From Augochlora pura (lineage: Eukaryota > Arthropoda > Insecta > Hymenoptera > Halictidae): 64,000 nucleotides of DNA. Position 1 is the first letter of the stretch. The number at the start of each line of letters is the position of its first letter. A program made the position numbers and the translations under genes. The notes under the pieces were generated by a model. That model worked only from the letters and a program-made list of their open reading frames with translations. It was not told the DNA's origin and searched no databases. Of this stretch, positions 31,343 to 45,021 are shown piece by piece. The stretch is taken from positions 10,167,640 to 10,231,639 of the forward strand of contig NC_135781.1 in NCBI RefSeq assembly GCF_028453695.1, given 5' to 3'.

Positions 31343-34300
31343 GCTATGGGAATAGTTGAGTTTTTTTAAATCAATGTGAGTAAAGTAAAGACGTCGTTGA
31401 CAATAATTTGTGGGACGTTTTATTGTAACCAGTAAGTATACAAACCGCCTGTGTTCAATTTATGTTCTCGTTTGTAGAGCAATTTCTAACGAAAGGCTTT
31501 CGGGAAACGTGTTTTGTATTAACTCTCGTCTGTCCCTTGTTTTCTCGATGCAATTTATTCAATGGCATCGCGACGGAAGCAGCAACATTTAGAACAAAAT
31601 ATAAGTAACTCGTCTACCCTGCTCACAAATGGAAATATAACGTGCAATAAGTGTTCTCGAAGAAACAAGGTAAATCCAATCGGCCGGGACGGATAACGGT
31701 TCGTCTTCTCATCGATCACTAAGCAGCCTTTCCCTTCCGAATTGCCCACTCGCGTATTCGACAGTTCCTTCGTGCAGCAAAAGATGATCTGGATGTATCC
31801 CGTTAATAGTTCGAGTCGAATATGCAACCGGAATCGCAGAACTTCGAGTCGATCGGGTCCCTCCGCGTCCAAGGTCGAGGTCCGAGCGAGAAAAAGGGAA
31901 AACGAAGGGTCGAAGACGAGAAGCGCGTCGCGCGGTTCTTCGGGATGCTCGGCGGTGTCGATTGCCGGTAAATTAATACTAACGGGAGAATAGAAAGAAA
32001 AAAAGAAGAAAGAAAGAAAGGAAGAAACGTGTTTTTAGAAACCTATAGTGGATTATAGATGTCGCATAATATATTTTTGTACGTTCGCAGTGTGCGTATT
32101 TGTGGCGAATACGTCGAGCACCGTCAAAGATCGGCGTGCAACGTCAAAGGTCGGGGAAAGAAAGAGAAAGAGGGGGGGGGGAGAGGGAGAAAGAACGCGA
32201 CGACGGGGGTGGGGACAGGCGGAAGAAACGAGGCTTTTCGCTTCCGGTGTTAAGGAGGTGCGAACGTGATACGTCTCGGAGGGTCTTTGTTCGGGGGCGA
32301 TTCTTCGCGACGCGTCCAGCTGCGGACGCACAAAGGAACCGACAAACCGGCGAACGACAATTCACTCGAGACGATATTAGCGGCGCGCGACGACTCTGTG
32401 TGTAATCAAGAGAGAAAACAATGAAAACAAAAAGTTAAACTCTCCCCGGGCCCAACTAATGTTACTTTATGAGATGAAAAAAAAAATGAAACGAAAAACA
32501 GAGAGACGACTAAAGTGAGATGACGCGAAAGAGACGCGAGCAAGCGAATGAGAGGATTTAACAGGAAGGACGATTGAGAGAGAGAGAGAGAGAGAGCGAG
32601 ATTGTGTAGTATGTGCGTAATTGTACGTGCCTATATGTGTCTCTGTGTGTGTATGTGCGAGGCATCGTGCATGCGTTCAACGGGCGTGGGTGAGAGAGAA
32701 TGCCAAAGAAAACCAGGTAGTACGATTGAGAGCACTATTTTTAACTCGGAACAAAAGTAATTACTCCAGATATTGTTGCATGCCTAGTTATCGTATTATA
32801 GTCGGGATGAAGAAAACAAAAATAAGCGACGTTTTAAAACACTGGTGAAATAATACACGATTGTAACGAACTAACGATTTAAATTAAAGAAAGCAGAGAC
32901 GCCGATTTCGTCGGGGCGATCGGTCGGTCGTCTCTTAGACCGTAAGCGGTATACACGTATTAATTACTATTATACACGTATATCATTACGATTATTAATT
33001 ACTATTATGATTATTATTCCGATGATTGTAATTGCTACGACGGTGTGTAAGGTACGCGCGACGATTATCGGTCGACGGTCGAGAAACAAAAAGGGAAATG
33101 ACGAGGAAAGGGGTGACGTATATCGTATACGCGCGGAAACATGGGAGGAGCAAAGTTGCGACTCGAAGGATCGGAAAATACGAGTCGGACTTGTTTCGTT
33201 TTTTCTACGGAACGATTTGTAAAGTCTACGGTTGCGACGGTCGTCGAGATCGGGCCTCGCCGCGAGAAACAACGACCAAATCATTCGGGGTCGAGGCGCG
33301 GGGCGACATCTCCGCAGATTTGCCAATTTGTTCGACGACGGGCTTGAAAGTTTGAGAGGACGTTTCCCGGCGCGTCGACAATATGGCCGACCGCTCGAGA
33401 GGATCCTCACCGTCGCGCCAACAAAATGGCCGCGGCCGCGCGGCCAGCTTGCCAGGCGGCTAGCGTTTCGCCTATCGTCTGTCGATTTTCATCTCTCTTC
33501 GTCCGGAACGTTCAAGGCTTGTCGAACGAAAGCGTCGAGGATCGCGAGAGTATCTCGGGTAACGGCATCGAGCTTAAATCGGCTCGCGAGACCGAAGCGA
33601 CACTCGCCGTTCGCGAATTCATCCGAGTCCTCGCCGGCGGAATCCGGACGGAAATACTCGCGGGGATCGCCCCGAGGATTCGGTTCACGGCAGTGAAACC
33701 GCGAGCACGAACCTGGACCAAAAGAATCAAATGAACCTTGTTACACAATTTTCGATCGCTTCGATCAAGAACGTAGGTTACGGTAAGGACTATTATACTA
33801 TTCCGCCGATCGACCGACGTCTTTTTCTTCCCCGATCCAGCGAACAGCTTCTTTCAACCGTTCTCCGATCCGCCAACGCGACGGTCATTGGTCGAACAAG
33901 AACGATCACGGACGAGATCGCGTCCTCGGTCTGTTCGTTTGTCTAGAATAGAATGGAAACGCTTTTTCCGACAATTAACGCGAGCGTCTTGGCTCCCTAT
34001 TATTTTCGACGACTGCTAACTGTCATTTTACGATTTTACATCAGGAATAGAGGTCCTCGATTCTGTGAGAATCGGTCCCACGATTTTGAAACTTTGAAGG
34101 AAATATTTTTTAATATCTAGATTATCAAACGAACAAACAAACAAACAAACAAACACAAAAAAAAAATATGAACAAACTAAAAAGTATCGAGCTAGAAAAT
34201 TATTCTTGTATTTTCGTGAACTACGTAGAGCGTACTGAAAACTCCTCTCTGCATTCTTCGTGTCGTTCGTGTGTACATTATTCCCTGCAGACACGATACA

Positions 34301-36965
34301 TCGTGAAACGATACCGAGGGACGTCGGTGGCAGCTACGCGAACGCCCGGGTGGTAGCTGTTTTATCGAGAATTAGGACTCCGAGGACGTGGGATTCGCGG
34401 GAAACGGAGAGGAGCACACGGAGAGGACCGGCCAGAGGTTCGACCGTTGAAGATCGAACCGTCGAACGGGGTCCTCCGGTGGAAACTGACAAATCAAAGT
34501 AACCGTTGCCGAGGACCGGGCAGCCCTCGCCAACGGCGTTGTTTCTTTTGCAATCAAACGTTTTTATCGGGAACGCGCGAGACTGGCAGGTGGACGAATA
34601 AAACGGCATCGATCGCGGCCCCCCCGTTTCGGAGGGGAAGAGCCCAGTGACAGGGCCCAGGGTCGAGTTTTCGGTGATATCCAGCTGATTCGACGCCCCG
34701 CGCGTCTTTTCGCGTGGGGAAACATCCGGGCTGGGCGTGCGCACCGTTGTCTACCGAAGGTCGAACAAGGTCCGCTTTGTTTTCGCTCACGGGAAGTGCA
34801 CGCCGCTGCGAACAGCCTCGCGGAAAGAGAGCAAAACGAGCATAGAGGAAACGGCGGGACGCATCGATCGCCCTGTCCACGATTCATTTCTTCGCTCACT
34901 GTCCTTTCTCGTTGCGATGAACACCGGAAGACTGGAATGGGGATATATACGTGTACGTAGGCGTATACGTGTGTACGCGATGAAACACGAAAGTAATCGG
35001 ACGTTGCTTATTGGAACTCTGAACGGTGAAAATCTGTCCTACAGACTTTCAGTTTTGGAAGTGATGTTATACGTGGAAGACGCGCGCGCCGAGGTCGCGT
35101 GTGTGCCAAATTTGAAGTGAATTCGATGATGTTTGTACAAGTTGAGAATTCAACTGAAATCTATTCACCGCCATCCTGAAAACATTGGCTGCTCTTCCAT
35201 GTTTGTAGAATATCATCTAATAATTTCAACTGCAATATATATTCGAAGTTTGCGTGCATTGAAACACCGCAAGATACCCATGAAGACTCTTCCGCGGTTT
35301 TGGGATATTATTCTGTAATTACAATATAAATAACATCACCGAAATATCTATTGAACTATAAAAATTAGTGTTCCTCAAGAGAATGTACAGCTCGAGAATA
35401 CGAACATGATATCTGTCACTGCTGCGGCCATATTTTTACATTCATCTCCAAGAACTTCTCTTGATCTGTTCTCATGAAATATTTATTTACTAACCGCCGC
35501 GATAAATATTTAACAACTTCAACGAACTCTCTGCAATCCACTTCAAGTTTTGTTCACAGAATCTCGAAACTTGCGTCTTTCAGGATCATGGAACGCCGCT
35601 TTCAGAACTCGCTCTAACACGGATACTTTCGTCGTTGAAAGTTTCAATAGCGTTCGAACACTTCGATGATCCACAGCACACATCTATACAAATATATATA
35701 TGTATATATATATATATATATATGGATGTACACGTGTACATATAATATTTGTGTGTGTCGAGAGGGAAGGGTGAACGAAGGGCGAACTAGGTTACTCGTA
35801 GAATCCGTTGATTATACAGCCATATGTAGTTACGGTGTGTGTCGTTAAAGTTAAGGTACATTTCATAGGATTAGATGTCGTTCGTTTTTAAGGTTTAGCT
35901 TTACGGGGACGGGGTTACGATTAAAAAAGAAAAGAAAGGAGATAAAGGGGTTCGAGGACGAGGTTCGGGAATCGTAAACCGAGCATGCGTTAATTATGCT
36001 ACACGACGGAAGTTTGGGGACAAAGGAGGTAAACGAATCGCAAGTTTCCAGTATTCTATGATGATGTTTGTAATCGTGAACGTGACGTATCCGTTTATAC
36101 CCCCTCCTCCCTGAACGACTCCTATTTTTGGATCGGAATACCGAAGAGTTGAGAGGATTTTTGGGCGATCGAGTCGTTAGATTTATCTATTGCTTAAGGA
36201 CGTTCGAGGACTGAACGATTGAAAGTATGGTTGCCCGCAGTTCCAGTGCACGGGTGTGTGCGGCGGAATTCAACTCGCATTGTACTTAATCGCGCTAACG
36301 TGTGCGCATCCAGTCAGTTTACTGCGTTTCTTTTCTTTTATGTTTGATTTCCTTGTTTCTTTTTTTTGCCGAGTCGACTAATTATTTATATTACTTTGCT
36401 GCTCTGTTGGCGAATTCGTCCGGTGCCGCCCGCCATCTTGTTATTTAGGCTAACGCGCGGTGCGCACGCTTAGGTGTTGCACACGATTGAATGTCTAGTC
36501 ATGGCCTCATTGTAATTGATTGCTTCGCGTTGGAGTGCAACGACGAAGACGTGCACGCGTCGCCTATACCGGTCGGCACGGAGTCGTTGAGTCTGTGGGA
36601 TGCCATCGAGTCATCTAATCTAAGTCATCGGGCGACGGAGACGTTCGCGCGAGCACGCGCGGAACACGATGACGTCTCGCTCGATTCACGGAGCCGAGCC
36701 AAGGCATTCGAGGATCGTTCCGTCGGCGTCGTACGTCGTTTCCGGTGCTGCCGCGACGTCGTCGACCCAATTAATCATCGTGTAATCACTATTTATTACT
36801 ATTAAATTATTTGATCACGCTCATCGTCGTCATCGACATTATCGTCATTACCATCGGCTAATGTCGTGATCGCCGCTAATATTATTCGCACTATTAAATG
36901 ACGGTTTTCAGGATCGGTCAGCAATGATACTTGCCAAATATCATTTTATTATTGAAGAATTTTTA

Positions 36966-37049
36966 CTATTATCACGATTATTATTGTCATTATTATTATT
37001 ATTATTACCATCATTATTATTATTATTATCATTATTATTCGTGATTGCT
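36966..37049 (+). repeat. (ATT)n microsatellite, T-rich on plus
   Basis: Interrupted ATT repeat of about 84 bases. Similar tracts lie at 37271-37320 and 37660-37769. Confidence 0.8.
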
Positions 37050-37270
37050 ATTATATCGTCATTATCGGCGAGCATTGAGTATTATTATCCTATTGACAAG
37101 TATTTATGAATTTTGTCTATTTATTAAACGGATCTTGTCGGTATCAACGATACCTCGCTAACATGTACTTAGTGCTGATTTGTAATTTCTATTGAAATAT
37201 TAATGGATTCGCGATTATTATTGCCACTATTATTACTATTAACTATTGTACTTATTATAGTATTTTTCCA

Positions 37271-37320
37271 TTACTATTATTATTATTATCTTTATCATTA
37301 TTATTATTATTATTATTATC
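37271..37320 (+). repeat. (ATT)n microsatellite
   Basis: About 50 bases of ATT repeats interrupted by ATC, T-rich on plus like its neighbours. Confidence 0.8.
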
Positions 37321-37659
37321 ACTACGATTAATATTTATTATATCGTCGATGCTAATATTTGTTGCCGTGCCAAAATCCTGGCCGGCAAGCGAGCCGCGCT
37401 CGACGTCATCGGGATCGTCAGTCATTCTTATTAACGTCTCTATTATATTCCACGTAAAAATTCAATTTATATCTATTTGCTAATCGATGTAATTGCGAGG
37501 GGAAAAATAACAAAAACCCGTATAATCCGCGCGCACGCGCACATGTTTATACGTATGCATGCGAGAAATTGCGTGCATACGTATATGCATTTGTATACAT
37601 ATATATATACATATAAAGTAATATATATATATATACATATAATAATATAAATGCTATAT

Positions 37660-37769
37660 TATTACATATTATTACCATTATTATTACGATCATTAACCTG
37701 ATCATCATTATTGCTATTATTATATTATTATTATCATCAACATTATCATTACCATTTATTATTATTATC
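37660..37769 (+). repeat. Interrupted (ATT)n / (ATC)n microsatellite
   Basis: About 110 bases of ATT repeats with ATC interruptions. It directly follows a (TA)n-rich region at 37580-37650. Confidence 0.75.
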
Positions 37770-38145
37770 ACTGCATAGATTATTGAGCTAGGGTTTTATC
37801 GAGGAAGTTAACTATGTGTGTGTGTATACGCCGGAGTGCACGGATGAGACACGTTGTTTGACAAGTTATACGAAAAAACACATTGAAAGAGAAAAAAAAT
37901 AAAATACCAAAAAAGATTGGGGCGAGGGAATGATAGAAAGCTAGTGAGAGAACGATCGAGAGAAAGAGAGAGAGAGAGTGAGAGAGAGAGAAAGAGACAA
38001 AGGATGCGAACGAGAGAAAGAAATGGGGCGAAATGGAAATAAAAAGAATAGTTAGTTCACGCGACTATCGCGGACCGGTTGAAAATATATATGTATTTTT
38101 TTAAATTTTAAACGGTAACAGAGAATAAAAAATAGAGAGCCAGTG

Positions 38146-38183
38146 AGAGACAGAGAGAGAGAGAGAGGGGGGGGGGGGGGGGG
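38146..38183 (+). repeat. (GA)n followed by a poly-G run
   Basis: A GA run (about 38146-38166) passes directly into 17 consecutive G (38167-38183). Such a purine strand is prone to triplex or quadruplex structure and to sequencing error, so its length is uncertain. Confidence 0.8.
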
Positions 38184-39064
38184 AGAGAATGTGAGGGAAT
38201 GAGAAACGGAAAGAAGAGAAGAAACAAATATGAGATCTGTGCGCGCGTATCCAGTGTGAGATTGAAAAAGCACGGGGAGAAGGGGGGGTGGGGGCGCGAC
38301 GATTTGTAATAAAACCTGGGAACAGAAATCTATTTGTAGGCTGTACTTACTATTTATTATCGCGATCGGTATATTATTTTTTCTATTATCGCTATTGCCA
38401 TTATTGCTATTATCACGATCATTATTATTACCGATCTAACATTAATACGATATCGTCTGGATTAATCATCGGATATGCCGATGTTGCGCCGCGGAAGGGT
38501 CGAACTTCCAGCTCCTCTGGAACGTCCACCGATGATCATGCGCCAAGCAATTTCTCACGTTCGTCGATAAATCGATACACGTAGGATAACGATACAAATA
38601 CATCTACAATTCGATGCTTCTATCGCGGGAAAAAAAAATAAAGGATGAAAACGTTCGATCGTTGTCGACCCCATGTGGCCACGAGTTTTATATTTAGTGT
38701 TTTCGTTTATGTGCCAAAACCAAAAGAAAAGCAACGCGTTGCACGCGCACAATACGAAAAGGTTTCCGCAAGCATTTATCGGTTAGATTTCTCCGTTCGG
38801 ATGAACATTGTCGACGAACACGATCGAACGCCGGCGAGCAACCACGCGCAGAAACCGGCTTCGGCTATTCTTAGTTCGTGCCGTTGGTCGATAGATAAGA
38901 GACAAATTTTGTATCGGTATTTTTTACCGCTTTTATGTAAAGTTACCAAATATATTTTTCTTAAATTAATGGCCGCTTATATCGTTCTTTTCTTTTGTCC
39001 GAGGATATATCTGACGTCGCAACGGGACACTGAAAACGATTACGACGATGCTCTCCCGGTTGTT

Positions 39065-39100
39065 GGTCGGATCGTTCCACGCGCCGGGAACAATCCTACC
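39065..39100 (+). other. 14-bp stem-loop
   Basis: The arms GGTCGGATCGTTCC (39065-39078) and GGAACAATCCTACC (39087-39100) pair over 14 positions with two interruptions (one C-A, one C-U opposite) around an 8-base loop. It is isolated and of unknown role. Confidence 0.4.
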
Positions 39101-40111
39101 GAAGGTTGTGCGTGTTAGAGCCGATTGTTTTTTTCGTTCTTTATTATAATCGTGCCGTCGTTGTTGTTTGTAGCTGACCGTTGGATCGCGAGCATTTGCG
39201 CGCCGAGTCGTCGAGAGTGCGGAGAATCGTGAAATTACAAAAACTATCGATGCCGAGTTACGGGACGTTGATCGATAAGCTCGCGACCGGACGCGCGCAA
39301 ATGTTCGCAGCCCGGCGATAGTGTTTCGACAAGTTGTTACTGGAGTCGTAACTTCAATGAACCTTTCATCGATCTTCCGAGCAGACGTCGATTCTCGAAA
39401 GTGCGAGTAAGTGAAACGAAACACGGAAAGTGGACGCTGACCTGTCCTCTCCGAGGTACTCGAGACGAACGACCTCGGTGCATCGTTGGTCACACACCTT
39501 CGAAATTATGAGAACGATTCCGATGTAACACGCAGAATACACGCACACAAGTCTATCCTCGAATTCCGTGATATATACGTTGATGTCGCGAACGTCTGAC
39601 TAACTATCTATATTCACCATCGAATTTGTTGGAGACCAGTTTTCGTTTTCCGCGAGCAATTGTCGAACGATTCGAGGATCAGACGAAGCGTTTTAGGCAG
39701 CGATGAGCAACCTGCGTTAAATCGATCGGTATAATAATTCACCCGACTCCTTGTCGAGATTTTGTTTCGCTTTTTAATGTAAATGAAAATGTTTACGAAC
39801 GTTTATATTGTAACATTTATTTCTTTGAAATGCGACATGAAAGAAAGTTCAACAATTTAAAGTGTAAGGAAAAGTTAATTGTAAGGAATTTAAGTTTTTT
39901 TTTTAGTAATTTCGACATGTAAATAATATAACAATATGCCGTTTCGTTTTTGGTTTTATTCCTGTCAGAAATGCATAAAATCCACAATCTAATGATTTAT
40001 TGCTTTTCACTAGAATGAATCTTGTAAAGATTATGGGTTTCACTCGGTCATGCTTTCGAATGTATTCGCGAAACGGAACAACTTTACGTTGTAACCTTTC
40101 AGATCAAGTTT

Positions 40112-40314
40112 TTAAACGCTAGAACTATCGTGCACACAGAAAAGTCACAAGATTGTTGGCAGCTGTGACCGCAGTTGGTTTTTACTGCAGAATAAACACG
40201 ACAGAATCAGTTCACGCAAAGTTTTCTACAGCGGTGTCTTTACAGTTTCAATAATGGTAGAATGGAAAACTTGGAGTAGGTGATTTCGACGGGCTCTGGT
40301 AGTTCTAGTGTTAA
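40112..40314. mobile_element. TTAA-flanked MITE with CRCTAGAACTAYC termini
   Basis: TTAA at 40112-40115 and 40311-40314 bounds a 203-bp element. Its left end reads ACGCTAGAACTATCG after TTAA and its right end reads CACTAGAACTACCAG on the reverse strand. Inverted termini next to TTAA indicate a piggyBac-type non-autonomous element. No coding capacity. Confidence 0.65.
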
Positions 40315-41480
40315 CTTATCGGATCATTGGCTTTTCGATTTGATCCTCCGATAAAAAGAGGAGTTCGATGGGTCGGTCAAAGTTGCTCATCGCTGAATGA
40401 AAACACGACGAAAGGAAGAGACGTGATTGTATCTGGTGGTTGTACCGTGCAGCCCTTCGGCAAGTGGTTAGCAGGCTAAAACTTGCTGTTGCGTGTTTCG
40501 CCCATCTCGACGATGGCTAAGTTTTAAGGCATTGTAAGTTGTAAGGCTTTTGTCATCGTCGTTCCTGGTTGACTTCGACGTTCAACTATCTTGCTACGGC
40601 CTTCGCGATTCGCAGAGCTATTTGTTTCGATGCTCCTCGTAAATCAAATCAGAACTTCACGCATGACAAACGTTCGTAGCGTTCGTGTTTGTTCCTCGGC
40701 TGCAACAATTACCCGCAACAACTTTCCATATCTATTTAGGCAAAGTTTCACGCGTCAACATCCGATATTTGATTATTCCCGTGTATCCGCGTTCGTATTT
40801 TCCAAGAAAAACATTTCGCTAGGTTTTTCCTTTAGAGTGCACAGTTTCCACCTGTTGACGTTCAGCCACCGTGTAAAACAAAATTTGTTTGGCGATGCGA
40901 TGTATTGCCTTGCAACCGCCGAACGGTCGCTACAGGTAGTTAAGTGGTCCTGGGACGAATTGGTTTGGCAATTAAAACGGGCAGAGGTGAAAAATAACGA
41001 GAACAGTTGCGGAAATGTTAGAAAAATTGATCTCAAATGCTCTCCTGATTTCACGTTATTCTGTGCGAAACGATTTTATTCGTAGAACCATGACAATTTT
41101 CAAGTAAAAACGCGAATCGTAATTCGAGATAAGGACATCGTGCGAAAAACATCGCGCGAGGAAACGTTGAATCGAGACAACCGGTCATTCGTCGCGGTGG
41201 ATTCCGAAGAATCTATTCTTCAGCATCCATAACTCTCCGAAAACGCAGAATTGCGTCGTTGTTGCAGGGGACGAACAAACCAGTGTTGGGTGCCGAGCGA
41301 AATCCGAGCGACTATGATTGACTATAGTGCACTGAGGTCGCTTTGTGGCTGGCGAATATAATGGGCCGTAGTATCGGGACGTTAATGTAATAACTCCCTT
41401 GTTGCGCGTGACACACGGATGCTGTTAACGTGATTCGACAAAATTTATTTATAGCGGAAAACGCAAAGGTGAACACGCAG

Positions 41481-41573
41481 AGGAAGAGAGAGAGAGAGAG
41501 AGAGAAAGAGAGCGAGAGAGTGAAAGAAAAAGAGAAGGAGAGAGGGGAAGGGAAAAGTGAGAGTTTAAGAGAA

Positions 41574-41610
<37 letters not shown>
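41481..41610 (+). repeat. GA-rich tract
   Basis: About 130 bases of GA dinucleotides with GAAAG interruptions, purine-rich on plus. It gives long Leu/Ser frames on the minus strand that are artefacts. Confidence 0.85.
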
Positions 41611-41614
<4 letters not shown>

Positions 41615-42983
41615 CACACATACAGAAACACGAAGTTCACGCTGCGTTTGCAGCAGGTTACATTCATTTTTACGACTGTTGAACGATAACTGTACGTTAA
41701 ACTATAAGATTGAAACATTATATTTCCGAGCGTAGGCGTACGGTGATTAATTAATATTATGATATAACTATTTGTACGATCTGTATATCTGTTGCTCGCG
41801 AGATTTCGGCAGAGATGTTCGTTTCCAAAAAAAAAAATTGACACGCGTTAGACGAGCGGACAAAAAAGAAAAAGAAAAGAAGAAAAGAATAGAAACTGCA
41901 CCATCAGGCAGCTATTATAATTTCTCACGAGCCCGTCAAAGTACGTTTTTACAGTTAGTGCTATTTTTTTATAAAATATTGGTATTTTTATATACGAACC
42001 GCTATTTATTATAGCCGAACGATGCGCAAATTGAATAAATATTGGTAAATCAGGATTCCGTTCGTTTTCATTGTTTTCCGTTTAATTTTGTTGCGTCTGC
42101 TTTCCGCATTTTACGCTGCGCACAAACTCCTCCACTCTGAACTATACAACATATTTTCTATCGTATACAGGTGTTAGCCCGGCAAACGTTTACAGAAACA
42201 ACTCGACAATCTCTATTAGTCTGATACACGTCGTTGATAAGTCTATACATATTAGAGAAGTTGTACATTGCGTCACGCCCAACAATTTACAAGAACAAAC
42301 GGCTCCAGGGTGGCGGACGTGGTTGATCGTCTCGATCGATTCTCGGACAGGTGAGAGATACCTTTGCGACGCAGCGATGAAAATCGCGGGAACAGGGAGA
42401 GACGCTTGAAACTCGAAGTCTCATCGATGGACGTTCCGAGATAGTACAGACTTGAAGCAAAACAGAGAGAGAGAGAGAGAGAGAAGCCATAGGCATCGCG
42501 CGATCTTATCCGGACGGTCAGCTTTATTGGGCGCGACCATCAGGCTGCGGGCGTGTACGCAGGATTCGACCGTTTCATTTCGAGCTTGAACGTGACGGGG
42601 AGAATACATTGAACCGCGGGGGGGAATCGAAAAAAACAATGGAATCCGCAGTCGACGCGATCTATCCCCGACTTTTTCCAAGACTTACTTTCCGCCGTTA
42701 TCCTTTCACGAGTACGATAAAGGGAGACTTTCGTGGCTCGTCGTGTGGGAAGGAGGGGGGAGGGGAGGGGAAGAGGGAGGAGGAGGAGAGAGGTAATATG
42801 TAAAGCATAAGTATCTTCATGTCAATTACTCTAGGGAACATCAAAGACAAGGGTAACACTGAGACTACCTTTGCACCACTAAACCCTTTATTCCGGAAGT
42901 GTTTTTTCTACCACTTAAACGTACTTTCTAATGTTCATTCACTTACGAAATCATTCGTCCACCGCTTCTGCTTCTTCTTGGCA

Positions 42984-43086
42984 GAGAAAAAGAGAGAGAG
43001 GAAAGGAGAACGAGAGAGAATGGGAGAAAAGAGAAAGAGAGAGAGAGCGAGAGGAAAGTTGCGTGTGAAAATGTGTGTATGCGCGG

Positions 43087-43126
<40 letters not shown>
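42984..43126 (+). repeat. GA-rich tract
   Basis: Two GA-rich blocks (about 42984-43055 and 43090-43126) separated by GTGTGAAAATGTGTGTATG-type sequence, purine-rich on plus. Confidence 0.8.
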
Positions 43127-43127
<1 letters not shown>

Positions 43128-44678
43128 TGAGAGGATTTTGCGAGGCGAGAAACTTTTTTCATTGCTCGAGAACTATTTAAATCGATAATAAACATTCGTA
43201 GAGTTTGAAAATGAAGTGCCGGCATGCCGGTGGTAACCGTTTCGGACTTTCGGTTCTGGTCTTGGTGAATATTTTTCCAACTCAACGAGATCGTAGACAT
43301 TGCTCTTCCTTTGCGAATCTGGCCGTGTACGTGTTTAAGAAACGTTTTTAAGAGTGTTCGTTCCGCTTCTCTAGTTAATGTTGTTGGCGCGTGGACGTCG
43401 CGCGAAGAACTCCATTTTCGATCGTGTCCTATAGGACCGTATCTTTAGGGTCGTTTTCGAAATCGCACAGTGAACGCAGTTTGCGGGATCTTGCGTAAAC
43501 AATAAGGGTCGATGGTAGCGCGGCGGGCAAGAGCAACGTCGCTGGCGGCTTTATCCGAGTGGATTGTTTCAATCAGCGAACGTTTGATCGCGCTTTCTGC
43601 TCGACGAAGCAACGCGCATCGACTGTGTCTGCCGCGTCGTTCTGAAAGCTAGAAAGTCCAATTTTTCTCTCTCTACTTAACGTTTATCGATCAACTGTGA
43701 TTGCGCGTCGGTTGACTTTTCGAGAGCGACAACGCGTGTTCGCAAAGAAAAGGAAAAGAAACGAACACGTCGATGTCCCGACTCTCTATCGACCGTCGAA
43801 GAAGAAAAGGGAAGATCGGATTCGCTCGTAAACGGTTTTTCGCTTCGCCTTTATCGAAGATTCTTCGCCCCTGATTTTTGTCGCCGCTGAATCTGGTTCT
43901 TTGCAAATGTGTGTCTTGGACGTGCTGTCGTGCGGAATAATTGAGATACGCGGATTATATTCTTGATACATTGTTAAAATTTGTACGGGTGTTAGTTGTT
44001 CGAGATGCCGAGACGATATCGAGACCGTCATATTTTCGCCGTCGCGCGTGTCCTCCTATTGTTCGTTTCGGGTCATTGTTTTTGTCGGACAAGGCGACGA
44101 ACGGTCGCGTCGGTGGTTTCTACTCTGGTTTCGAGCCTCGCGTTGCCCCGGCATTGTTCGTCTACTAATTTTATTTTTGCATACCGTTAGAATAAGGCGA
44201 CGTCGTATTTCAGCTAATAATATTATCGTTCACGGATTTTCGAAGTTTGCGGCACGCTCCGCACGTGCCGGCGACGATGCCGGAGCAGCGCCGTCGCGGC
44301 GCGATGCTTGTATTATGGCTTCAAAACGCTTGTATAAAGAGCGAAATTTATTCTACCATTGTATTAGCATACGGTCGTCTCGTATTATATAATCCTCCAC
44401 GGGAGCGAGCAAGGTATTGACGTGTGTAGATGCGCGGTTCATCGTTTCGTTTCGCGGTTCAGCTTGGATTTTAGTGTAGAGTGTAACGGCGACGAAGAGA
44501 TATTATTTTTCTCGACACCATCGTGTTCGAGTTTTCGAAGTCAATTGACAAAGTTCGTAACTATTTTCTTAATTAGAATATACAATCGTTCGACACGACC
44601 CTCTTTCGATCCGTCGCAGCCGTCGGTTCGCCCGGACTCCGGCCATCGACAGAACCACGAGTTCAGGCCGATCTTATA

Positions 44679-45021
44679 CAGGGTGTCCGAAAATTCTGTT
44701 ACTTCTGGAAACTTTCATTTTCCTGAGGTCGTTTAAGGTAACTTTTTTGTTAGCCCAAGTGCAATCAGCGGCCGTATTTACGAGTTATTAACGAAAAATA
44801 CCGACTAACGAGAGGTGAACTTGGCTGATGCTGGACAGCCGAGCCAACGAGCGGAGAAAGCCTTGGCTCGGCCGCTTTGCGCCAACTGATCTCGCTTCTT
44901 ATTAGTCACTGTTTTTCATTAATAACAAAGCTGCGGTTTACTTTCACGTTAAGGAAAAAGTTACTTCAAATGACCTTAGGAACCCCTCGTTTCCCAGAAG
45001 TATCACAAATTTGAAACACTC
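44679..45021. mobile_element. Foldback MITE with CAGGGTGTCC terminus and TATA duplication
   Basis: TATA at 44675-44678 and 45022-45025 flanks a 343-bp element that is largely one imperfect palindrome. The left end is CAGGGTGTCCG and the reverse-strand right end is GAGTGTTTC. Both arms continue with matching blocks (TACTTCTGG, CCTRAGGTC, GTAACTTTTT, GCGGCCG) toward a centre near 44850. It has no coding capacity. It shares terminal words and target choice with the element at 17097-17400. Confidence 0.75.

Larger units (their letters stand above)
29903..40111. other. Long non-coding stretch, possible extended brat 3' region
   Basis: No frame here resembles a protein family. The stretch alternates CpG-rich patches (31850-32400, 33040-33730, 34300-34900, 36420-36770) with AT-rich and microsatellite DNA. 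Notable pieces are a (GA)n near 32576-32599, (AAAC)n at about 34132-34155, (TA)n at 35690-35723 and 37600-37640, and several AATAAA hexamers. A TGTAAATA Pumilio-type word lies at 39917-39924. It may be transcribed downstream sequence or intergenic DNA. Confidence 0.45.
40315..44678. other. Non-coding stretch with GA-rich tracts
   Basis: No supported gene. Frames at 40591-41085 (164 residues) and 44048-44392 show no recognisable domain and no splice context. Long GA-rich tracts occupy 41481-41610 and 42984-43126, with a shorter (GA)n near 42463-42484 and a G-rich run near 42750-42793. Confidence 0.45.

Noticed and set aside
33232..33696. 154-residue Arg/Ser-rich frame in a CpG-rich patch
   Set aside because: Several overlapping frames of similar length occur on both strands, as expected in GC-rich non-coding DNA. 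No motif is recognised.
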